Source of the DNA: an uncultured Oscillospiraceae bacterium
GTDB taxonomy: Bacteria > Bacillota > Clostridia > Oscillospirales > Acutalibacteraceae
Reading direction: 5' to 3'
Length of the DNA: 6,663 bases
Assembly: GCA_900545625.1 (NCBI GenBank)
Contig: UQZS01000080.1
Coordinates: forward strand, 1 to 6,663
Every line of letters begins with the position of its first letter. Position 1 is the first letter of the stretch. Positions 1-5,102 of the stretch are shown piece after piece. Both the position numbers and the translations under genes were made by a program. Under the pieces are notes generated by a model that was given only the letters and a program-made list of their open reading frames with translations, was not told where the DNA came from and made no database searches.

Positions 1-45
1 ATCATACCCGCTTCGCACTTGCGCGCTTCGCGGAGATGGTATAAT
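1..45 (+). repeat. 45-bp promoter-bearing repeat, copy 1
   Basis: This 45-base unit is identical, base for base, to 100-144. It has near-matching inverted ends (ATCATACC against GGTATAAT, one mismatch) and a GC-rich core with two GCTTCGC boxes, so it is an imperfect palindrome of the REP/MITE type. It ends in TGGTATAAT (37-45), an extended -10 promoter element. The window starts exactly at the repeat, so the true left boundary is unknown. Between the copies (46-99) the only structure is a small hairpin, AAAAGC-AGA-GCTTTT at 64-78, possibly a decayed terminator of an upstream gene. No coding sequence is supported in 1-188. Confidence 0.85.
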
Positions 46-99
46 AACCTCACGAATCTCTAAAAAAGCAGAGCTTTTAAGAGCTTCGGAGAACATTGC

Positions 100-144
100 A
101 TCATACCCGCTTCGCACTTGCGCGCTTCGCGGAGATGGTATAAT
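100..144 (+). repeat. 45-bp promoter-bearing repeat, copy 2
   Basis: Exact second copy of the unit at 1-45, offset by 99 bases. Identity stops sharply at 144/145. The perfect conservation of a noncoding stretch points to recent duplication or a dispersed family of small repeats. This copy lies directly upstream of the DUF2975 gene and appears to supply its promoter. Confidence 0.88.
136..144 (+). promoter_or_regulatory. extended -10 promoter for the DUF2975/HTH operon
   Basis: TGGTATAAT is a consensus -10 hexamer preceded by the TGn extension, which lets sigma-A promoters work with a poor -35. The upstream -35 candidates (CTTGCG or TTGCGC, 15-16 bp away) are weak. Transcription would start near 151, giving a leader of about 38 nt with the ribosome binding site at 176-182. 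The element lies entirely inside repeat copy 2. Confidence 0.6.
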
Positions 145-188
145 CCGTTTGAGCGGTCACGATGTTGTATTTTTTGGGAGGAACAGGC

Positions 189-689
189 ATGAAAAACCGC
201 CTTATTGTCGGTCTCATACGCGTTTCTATTATTTTTTTGTTTGCGGTGGGCTTGGGGATCTGCGCCTTATGGTACCCGTTCGGTATTTCATTAGATACCG
301 TGGGCGTCGTACAGGACGGCCCGGCCCCCATTACACTGGCACAGAGAATTTCTTTTTGGATGCAGCTCATTTTTATGTGGGCCGTATCTGTGCCCTGTTT
401 CTATACACTGCATCTCTTCTTTCGGTCTACCGGCTATGCCAAGCACGATGAGGTGTTCTGCCGGGAAAACGCACGCCTGTACCGAAAAGCGGCAATCGCG
501 CTTCTGGTGGGTTCTGTTGCTTTGATTGCCGGGAATGTTCTGTTTATTTTTCTGGAATGGAATTCTTTTGCTACCGTGTATATTGTGCTCGGTGCAGTGG
601 GACTTGTGTGCGCGCTTGCCTGCTATGTTGTATATCGCTATATTCTGAAAGCTGCAGCTATCCAAGAGGAGAATGACAGTATCCTATGA
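189..689 (+). CDS. DUF2975 family four-helix membrane protein (YoaS-like)
   Basis: A 166-residue integral membrane protein. Four hydrophobic segments are visible at about residues 6-28, 55-78, 100-122 and 127-150. A charged cytoplasmic-looking loop at 79-100 contains the FCRENARLYRKAA stretch, which resembles the family signature F-x-x-EN-x-x-L-x-x-x-A. Start: ATG 189 is chosen over the upstream in-frame ATG 162 because a GGGAGGA site (176-182) lies 6 bases before 189. Its stop overlaps the start of the next gene (ATGA, 686-689), so the two are translationally coupled. Pairing a DUF2975 protein with a short YozG-type regulator is a recurrent arrangement in Firmicutes. The biochemical role of the family is unknown; sensing at the membrane or envelope stress is only a guess. 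Family assignment is good, function open. Confidence 0.82.
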   Translation: MKNRLIVGLIRVSIIFLFAVGLGICALWYPFGISLDTVGVVQDGPAPITLAQRISFWMQLIFMWAVSVPCFYTLHLFFRSTGYAKHDEVFCRENARLYRKAAIALLVGSVALIAGNVLFIFLEWNSFATVYIVLGAVGLVCALACYVVYRYILKAAAIQEENDSIL

Positions 690-913
690 TTGTTGTAAAT
701 CTCGATGTCATGCTGGCAAAACGGAAAATGCGTGTAACGGAATTGTCCGAAAAGGTCGGGATTAGTATGACCAATCTTTCCTTGCTGAAAAACGGGAAGG
801 TCAAAGGGCTGCGGTTTGAAACCTTGGATAAGATCTGCGCCGCCCTCGACTGTCAGCCCGGCGATATTCTGGAACGAACAGGCGAATGTGCAGAACCGGC
901 ACAGCGCGGATAA
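686..913 (+). CDS. small Cro/CI-type HTH transcriptional regulator (YozG-like)
   Basis: A 75-residue protein that is almost entirely one xenobiotic-response-element type helix-turn-helix domain. The recognition region is at about residues 17-37 (VTELSEKVGISMTNLSLLKNG minus its last residue), and the family-typical end LDCQPGDILE is at 54-63. There is no extra sensor or dimerisation domain. It starts inside the stop of the DUF2975 gene (4-base ATGA overlap). The nearest purine-rich site, GAGGAG near 666-671, is too far for ordinary initiation, so translational coupling is likely. An in-frame TGA at 674 rules out an upstream start. Small regulators of this class usually control their own operon together with the adjacent membrane protein; that link is inference from context. 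Confidence 0.88.
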   Translation: MIVVNLDVMLAKRKMRVTELSEKVGISMTNLSLLKNGKVKGLRFETLDKICAALDCQPGDILERTGECAEPAQRG

Positions 914-915
914 AA

Positions 916-955
916 AACGCGGCGGGTAAAGTCGTATGACTTTACCCGCCGCGTT
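916..955 (-). terminator. bidirectional rho-independent terminator between convergent operons
   Basis: A perfect 18-bp inverted repeat (916-933 with 938-955) with a 4-base GTAT loop. Read on the minus strand the stem is followed by TTTTTTA, a good U-tract for the ACT-domain gene ending at 965. On the plus strand the tail is only TT before CCATC, so termination for the HTH gene relies on stem strength. The stem begins just after the HTH stop codon. Confidence 0.85.
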
Positions 956-964
956 CCATCTGAT

Positions 965-1405
965 TTAGTCGGCAAACAGCCCTGCGAGATCCTCTTGGGA
1001 GACGGGGCGCACCTGATTTTGCATCAGTACCTTGACCGCTTTTTCCGAGTCGTTCACGCGCAGCACCATGTACGCCATGTCTTTTTTGCGGGCGGTGAAC
1101 GCGTATGTGTACTCGATGTTGATACCGCCGTCGGTGAGTGCGGTGAGCATCTTGACAAGGCTGCCGGGCTTGTCGGTGATCTCTACGGCAAGCACCGGGG
1201 TGATCGAGCAGATGTAGCCCGCGTCCTTAACTACGCTGACCGTCTTATACGGATCGTCCACGATCAGGCGCAGGATGCCGAAATCCTGTGTTTCGGCAAT
1301 GGAAAGCGCGCGCATATCGATTTGGGTCTTTTCTAAAAGACGGGTGAATTCCGCGAGCTGCCCGGGCTTGTTTTCCAGAAATACGGAAATTTGATTGATG
1401 GTCAT
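965..1405 (-). CDS. tandem ACT-domain protein
   Basis: A 146-residue protein made of two ACT domains and nothing else. ACT1 is at about residues 3-65 with the loop motif ENKPGQLAE at 11-19. ACT2 is at about 70-130 with TDKPGSLVK at 77-85. Both loops carry the (N/D)KPG turn where ACT domains bind small ligands, usually amino acids. Start: ATG 1405 is preferred because AAAGGAG (1420-1414) is 8 bases upstream; a TTG at 1411 in the same frame would be only 2 bases from that site. The gene lies 16 bases downstream of the PaaK-like ligase gene on the same strand, so they form one transcript. Small ACT proteins next to arylacetate-CoA ligases are common in anaerobes. A regulatory role, perhaps sensing aromatic or branched amino acids for the ligase or its pathway, is inferred. 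No catalytic residues are seen. Confidence 0.88.
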   Translation of the reverse strand: MTINQISVFLENKPGQLAEFTRLLEKTQIDMRALSIAETQDFGILRLIVDDPYKTVSVVKDAGYICSITPVLAVEITDKPGSLVKMLTALTDGGINIEYTYAFTARKKDMAYMVLRVNDSEKAVKVLMQNQVRPVSQEDLAGLFAD

Positions 1406-1421
1406 TGCCAAAACTCCTTTC

Positions 1422-2732
1422 TTAATAGAGGTTTCGCTTGTCGATGACGCGTACCGCCTTGCCCTCGCTGCGGGTGATGCTCTTGGGCGCGACGAGCTTG
1501 ACGATGGCGTGGATGCCGAGCATCGATTTGAGTGCGTCCACCAGTTCTTTTTCGCGAACGGCGACCTGCGAAAGATTGTCGGAGAACATCTCCGGCGTCA
1601 TCTCCACCTGCACCTCCAGCTTATCGCTGTTGTTCTCACGGCTGACAACGATCTGGTAGTTGGCGGGGTAGCCTTTGTTGAGAAGAACCGTTTCGATCTG
1701 GGAGGGGAACACGTTGACGCCGCGGATGATCAGCATATCGTCGCTGCGGCCCATGGGCTTGGACATGCGCACATGGGTGCGCCCGCAGGGGCATTTCTCG
1801 TAATTGAGCACGCAGATGTCGCGCGTGCGGTAGCGCAGCAGCGGGAACGCGTCTTTCGTGATGCAGGTAAAGACCAGTTCGCCGACGCTGCCTTCGGGAA
1901 GCACTTCGCCGGTTTCGGGGTCGATGATCTCGGGGATGAAGTGATCTTCGTTGATGTGCATGCCGTGCTGGTCGCTGCACTCAAAGGAGACGCCGGGACC
2001 GGAGATCTCCGTAAGTCCATAGATGTCATACGCCGTGATGCCGAGCTTTTGTTCAATATCCCGCCGCATTTCCTCAGTCCAGGCTTCCGCGCCGAAGATG
2101 CCCGCTTTGAGCTTGATCTGATCCTGCAAGCCGCGCTCGCAGATGCTTTCCGCGAGATATGCCGCATACGAGGGCGTGCAGCAGAGAATGGTGGAGCCGA
2201 GATCGCACATGAATTGGATCTGTCGGTCTGTATTGCCCGAGGACATCGGCAAAGTCAGGCAGCCGACCTTGTGTGAGCCGCCGTTGAGTCCTGGGCCGCC
2301 GGTGAACAGCCCGTAGCCGTAGCAGACGTGGCAGACATCCTCGTTGGTGCCGCCCGCAGCCACAATGGCGCGCGCACAGCAGTCCTCCCAAAGATCGATG
2401 TCATGCTGCGTGTAAAATGCCACAACGCGCCGCCCCGTGGTGCCGCTGGTGGATTGGATGCGCACGCAGTCCTTCAGCGGGACGGCCAGCAGCCCATAGG
2501 GGTATGCTACGCGCAGATCCTCTTTGGATAAGAAGGGCAGTTTGTGCAGATCGTCGACAGAACGGATATCGTCGGGCGTAACGCCTTTTTCCTCCATCAG
2601 GCGGCGGTAATAGGGAACGTTTTCATACACGCGCTTGACCGTCGGGATCAGGCGCTCATTCTGCCATGCGCGGATCTGCTCGCGGCTGGCGCATTCGATT
2701 TCGGGTTGATAATAATGCTCCATACAGGGCAT
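1422..2732 (-). CDS. paaK: phenylacetate-CoA ligase family (PaaK-like) adenylate-forming enzyme
   Basis: A 436-residue ANL-superfamily ligase. The family forms phenylacetyl-CoA (or a related aryl/acyl-CoA) from acid, ATP and CoA by way of an acyl-adenylate, in the cytoplasm. Landmarks: P-loop STSGTTG at residues 94-100; YGLTE at 238-242; RYRTRD at 300-305; a CPCGRTH pair of cysteines at 314-320; the hinge GRSDDM at 328-333 followed by IIRGVNVFP; and the C-terminal catalytic-type lysine in SEGKAVRV (K425). Length and motif order are normal, so it looks intact. Start: ATG 2732 has GAGGAAAGGA upstream; ATG 2723 (MEHYYQ) matches many family starts and is a real alternative. The longer form from 2783 is unlikely, as it begins almost at the predicted transcription start. 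First gene of an operon with the ACT protein. In anaerobes such ligases often act with indolepyruvate ferredoxin oxidoreductase; no iorAB is in this window, so the substrate is not settled. Confidence 0.9.
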   Translation of the reverse strand: MPCMEHYYQPEIECASREQIRAWQNERLIPTVKRVYENVPYYRRLMEEKGVTPDDIRSVDDLHKLPFLSKEDLRVAYPYGLLAVPLKDCVRIQSTSGTTGRRVVAFYTQHDIDLWEDCCARAIVAAGGTNEDVCHVCYGYGLFTGGPGLNGGSHKVGCLTLPMSSGNTDRQIQFMCDLGSTILCCTPSYAAYLAESICERGLQDQIKLKAGIFGAEAWTEEMRRDIEQKLGITAYDIYGLTEISGPGVSFECSDQHGMHINEDHFIPEIIDPETGEVLPEGSVGELVFTCITKDAFPLLRYRTRDICVLNYEKCPCGRTHVRMSKPMGRSDDMLIIRGVNVFPSQIETVLLNKGYPANYQIVVSRENNSDKLEVQVEMTPEMFSDNLSQVAVREKELVDALKSMLGIHAIVKLVAPKSITRSEGKAVRVIDKRNLY

Positions 2733-2794
2733 CGTTCCTTTCCTCAATGAGATGATGGGATAAAACAGCGGATATCCAACCATTTTACAAAGCT

Positions 2795-2823
2795 AATATA
2801 CCACTTTATAGCGGTAAAGTAAA
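2795..2823 (-). promoter_or_regulatory. promoter of the paaK-ACT operon
   Basis: On the minus strand TTTACT (2823-2818) is followed after exactly 17 bases by TATATT (2800-2795). The -10 is preceded by TGG, an extended -10. Transcription would begin near 2788, leaving a leader of about 56 nt before ATG 2732. No riboswitch or attenuator fold is visible in that leader. Confidence 0.6.
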
Positions 2824-3044
2824 TAAATTTCTGTATAAATTTGGTGCTTTTATATAGTATTTTCCATTTGGCTGTATATGTTTGCACCCATTTGTAACGG
2901 AATAACCAAAGCGTACCCGAAAGAGCGAAGACTCGGATAAACGCACAGATCGTTTTTTCGTGGCGGGAAAACTTGTTGAGACGGTTTTTGCAGCGTTGCT
3001 CATTGTATTTGTATTTCCTATAGAAAACTATTGACTATAAGTAT
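2824..3044. other. AT-rich divergent intergenic region, no gene recognised
   Basis: The gene-free interval between the paaK start and the AKR-CMD start spans 2733-3177. Apart from the two promoters at its flanks, this middle part is AT-rich and shows no convincing operator, RNA gene or conserved protein. A 65-codon minus-strand reading frame at 2806-3003 lacks a ribosome binding site, resembles no family I know, and overlaps the paaK promoter at its end. A TTGACT at 3031-3036 has no good -10 at 17 bases. Confidence 0.6.
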
Positions 3045-3073
3045 TTGCAAAGAAAACGGGCGCGAAGTAAAAT
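3045..3073 (+). promoter_or_regulatory. promoter of the AKR-CMD gene
   Basis: TTGCAA (3045-3050), 17-base spacer, TAAAAT (3068-3073). Transcription would start near 3080, giving a leader of about 98 nt with the ribosome binding site at 3162-3169. It faces away from the paaK promoter about 220 bases to the left. Confidence 0.6.
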
Positions 3074-3177
3074 GAAATCAGATCGGTGTTTTCGCAGTGT
3101 CAAGAACATGGGTCAAAAAGTATCCGTGCAAACAAACGGAGTGGCTTGGCCGGCAGAGACAGAAAGGGGCAGATCCT

Positions 3178-4266
3178 ATGGAATACAGACAACTGCCGCA
3201 CGGGGACGAAACGGAAAAGTTCAGTGTGCTGGGGCTCGGCACGGGCGGCCTGCACCAAAACTCCGACGAGGAGATCGAAGCGGTCGTACGCACCGCCATC
3301 CAAAACGGGATCAATTTCTTTGACCTGTGCGCGGGCGGCAGCAGCGTGTATGCACCGTTCGGGCGCGCCATTGCGGGCAAACGCGGGCAGGTGTTTTTTC
3401 AACTGCACTTCGGCGCGGTCTATAACGAAAAGGGGGAATACGCCTGGACACGCGACCTCAAAACCATTCAGAGCACTTTTGAATGGGAGCTTGCGACGCT
3501 CGGCACAGACTACACGGACTTCGGCTTTTTGCATTGTGTGGATGAGGACGAAGACTTCGACGAACTGGTGCAGGCGGGTATCCTCGATTATGTTCAGACA
3601 TTGAAAACGGCGGGCAGGGTGCGGCATATCGGGTTTTCTTCCCACACACCGTCGGTCGCCAACCGCCTGCTGGACACAGGGCTTGTAGATATGATGATGT
3701 TTTCCATCAATCCTGCGTATGATCTGGAGCAGGGCGACGAGCTCGGCATCACACCGGTCGAGGTCAAAGAGATCGTCTATCAGGCGACCGCGTATTTAGG
3801 AATGGGGCGTGTGCTCCCGTTTTTGCACGCCGTCAACGATGTGCTTGCGTCAAACGGCGTCAAACTGCCGCTTGACGGGCAGGCGACCACGACCGCCGAA
3901 AATCGTTTGGAGGCGGGCGAGCAGACGCAGGTTGCTATTTTCGGCGAGGGGATGCGCGGCTTTTCACAGTCCGGCCCTGAAGAGAGCCGCCACATCAACC
4001 GCTGGCTTTCCGACAACTGCTTCGGCGATTATTACACCCGCACGGGGCTTGATTACAAGCAGCGCGAAATGATCACGTTCTGCTTCCTGGCAGCGCAGGG
4101 CGGCTGCGAGCCGCAGCTCACCTCCCACGCCGCGGCTAATATTGCCATCGGCAACGATAAGGCGTTTCTCATTCAGATCATTTCCCAGTGCCTTCCCTAT
4201 ATCGGCTATCCGCGCAGCCTTAACGCGCTGCGCTGCGTCAACGAAGCGGCGCAGAAAAACGGCTGA
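3178..4266 (+). CDS. hybrid protein: truncated aldo/keto reductase joined to CMD domains
   Basis: A 362-residue protein. Residues 1 to about 190 match the front of a COG1453-type aldo/keto reductase: GLGTGGLH at 19-26, the catalytic-type Asp49 in NFFD, Tyr58 in SSVYAPFG, His119 in FLHC, and GRVRHIGFSSH near 146-156. The usual AKR lysine position reads QLHFGA (His77); from memory that is normal for this subfamily. After DELGI (187-191) the similarity switches to carboxymuconolactone decarboxylase proteins: the back half of a first CMD domain (191-232), then a complete second one (about 286-357) with Cys310 and His317 spaced as in CMD active sites. Absent are the last AKR barrel strands with their cofactor-binding loops and the catalytic front half of CMD1. 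Start: ATG 3178 has AAAGGGG 8 bases upstream; GTG 3097 has none. Monocistronic, with its own promoter and terminator. Whether it is active is doubtful; see findings. Confidence 0.85.
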   Translation: MEYRQLPHGDETEKFSVLGLGTGGLHQNSDEEIEAVVRTAIQNGINFFDLCAGGSSVYAPFGRAIAGKRGQVFFQLHFGAVYNEKGEYAWTRDLKTIQSTFEWELATLGTDYTDFGFLHCVDEDEDFDELVQAGILDYVQTLKTAGRVRHIGFSSHTPSVANRLLDTGLVDMMMFSINPAYDLEQGDELGITPVEVKEIVYQATAYLGMGRVLPFLHAVNDVLASNGVKLPLDGQATTTAENRLEAGEQTQVAIFGEGMRGFSQSGPEESRHINRWLSDNCFGDYYTRTGLDYKQREMITFCFLAAQGGCEPQLTSHAAANIAIGNDKAFLIQIISQCLPYIGYPRSLNALRCVNEAAQKNG

Positions 4267-4333
4267 AAAATGCTGTGGAATTTGCATGTGCAAAAGGCAC
4301 TGCATGAATTTTTCTGATCATACGGGGCTTTTA

Positions 4334-4372
4334 AAAACAGCTTTCGCCCGGAACACCGGCGAAAGCTGTTTT
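4334..4372 (+). terminator. rho-independent terminator after the AKR-CMD gene
   Basis: A perfect 15-bp stem (4334-4348 with 4358-4372) around a 9-base loop, ending in TTTT then GCTTTG. It lies 67 bases after the AKR-CMD stop and before the promoter of the next gene, so it isolates the two units. An A-run on the left would also support termination from the opposite strand. Confidence 0.82.
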
Positions 4373-4412
4373 GCTTTGTCGCACGCAGCACGCGCTGTAC
4401 AGCCGTATTTGC

Positions 4413-4441
4413 TTGACAAGCCGGGGATTTTCGTGTAAGAT
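4413..4441 (+). promoter_or_regulatory. promoter of the DUF3267 gene
   Basis: Consensus -35 TTGACA (4413-4418), exact 17-base spacer, -10 TAAGAT (4436-4441). Transcription would start near 4448, about 25 nt before the ATG. This is the best -35 in the window. Confidence 0.75.
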
Positions 4442-4472
4442 AAAAGCAGGAGAATAATAGGGGGGTATACAA

Positions 4473-5048
4473 ATGCACAGCGTGACAGAACTGCCGGGCG
4501 GCTACACGCCTTTTATGAAAATCGACCTGCAAAAGGATAAAAAAGCCGCGCTTTTGGTAAATGGGATTTGCATTTTGGTGATGGCGGCGCTTTGGATCGC
4601 GGGGTGCTTTATCGTCCCATTCTCCGCGTTCTTCCAAAGCGGAGATCTGCCGTTTTTTCTTAAGCCTATATTGCTGATCCTGAGTTTTTGCCTTTATATG
4701 GTTTTACACGAGGCCGTGCATGGAATCTTTATGAAGGGCTTCGGCGCAAAGAAAGTGAAATTCGGCTTTACGGGGCTGTATGCCTATGCCGGCAGCAACG
4801 ATTATTTTTACAAGAAGCCGTATATTACTATAGCGCTCGCCCCGGTCGTGTTTTGGGGGCTTGTGCTGCTGGTTCTGAATTGCTTAGCAGACGAATTTTG
4901 GTTTTGGAACATCTATTTTATCCAAGTCGGCAACCTTGCCGGCGCGGCAGGCGACATCTATGTGACCTGCAAGCTGCTGAAAATGCCGTCAAACATTTTG
5001 ATCCGCGACACCGGGGTGGCTATGGAAGTGTATACCCGTGCGGAATGA
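4473..5048 (+). CDS. DUF3267 family membrane zinc-metalloprotease-like protein
   Basis: A 191-residue membrane protein. Hydrophobic segments are seen at about residues 27-50, 62-82, 117-139 and 144-166. The second carries HEAVHG (79-84), an HExxH zinc-binding and catalytic motif placed inside the membrane as in site-2 proteases. GNLAGAAGDIY (153-163) in the last segment offers an Asn/Asp pair (N154, D161) that could be the third zinc ligand region. The N-terminus, with GGYTPFMKIDLQKDKK, looks like a complete DUF3267 start. The ATG at 4473 follows a G-rich site (GGGGGG, 4460-4465) by 7 bases. The gene stands alone between its own promoter and a terminator. Family members are annotated as putative zincins; the substrate is unknown, and proteolytic activity is inferred from the motif alone. 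Confidence 0.85.
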   Translation: MHSVTELPGGYTPFMKIDLQKDKKAALLVNGICILVMAALWIAGCFIVPFSAFFQSGDLPFFLKPILLILSFCLYMVLHEAVHGIFMKGFGAKKVKFGFTGLYAYAGSNDYFYKKPYITIALAPVVFWGLVLLVLNCLADEFWFWNIYFIQVGNLAGAAGDIYVTCKLLKMPSNILIRDTGVAMEVYTRAE

Positions 5049-5071
5049 TCGCCGCAAATCAGCCATAAAAC

Positions 5072-5102
5072 AAAGCGAGACGGTTTTGCCGTCTCGCTTT
5101 TT
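5072..5102. terminator. bidirectional terminator between DUF3267 and rarA-like genes
   Basis: A perfect 12-bp stem (5072-5083 with 5089-5100), 5-base loop TTTTG, and a T-run on the plus strand (5098-5102). On the minus strand the stem is followed by TTTG then TTTTA. It ends at the stop codon of the convergent rarA-like gene, so one hairpin serves both. Confidence 0.85.

Noticed and set aside
101..370. 89-codon minus-strand frame over the repeat and the DUF2975 start
   Set aside because: It overlaps a noncoding repeat and a well-supported gene, and has no similarity I recognise.
1403..1411. TTG start at 1411 for the ACT-domain protein
   Set aside because: Only 2 bases from the AAAGGAG site; ATG 1405 has normal spacing.
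1395..2276. 293-codon + strand open frame opposite the paaK-like gene
   Set aside because: It is antisense to strongly conserved ligase motifs, has no ribosome binding site, and its composition is the mirror of GC-biased third positions on the other strand.
2733..2783. N-terminal extension of the ligase from the start at 2783
   Set aside because: The predicted transcript begins near 2788, no ribosome binding site precedes 2783, and GAGGAAAGGA supports starts at 2732 or 2723.
2806..3003. 65-codon minus-strand frame in the divergent spacer
   Set aside because: No ribosome binding site, no recognisable family, basic and Ser-rich composition, and it runs into the paaK promoter.
3097..3177. 27-residue N-terminal extension of the AKR-CMD protein from GTG 3097
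   Set aside because: No ribosome binding site there; AAAGGGG is well placed for ATG 3178, where AKR similarity begins.
3078..3645. Minus-strand frames opposite the AKR half, including a 181-codon one
   Set aside because: Shadows of the AKR coding sequence; no ribosome binding sites or recognisable domains.
4142..4438. 98-codon + strand frame crossing the AKR-CMD stop and its terminator
   Set aside because: Its first half is an alternative frame of the CMD domain and the rest passes through a terminator hairpin.
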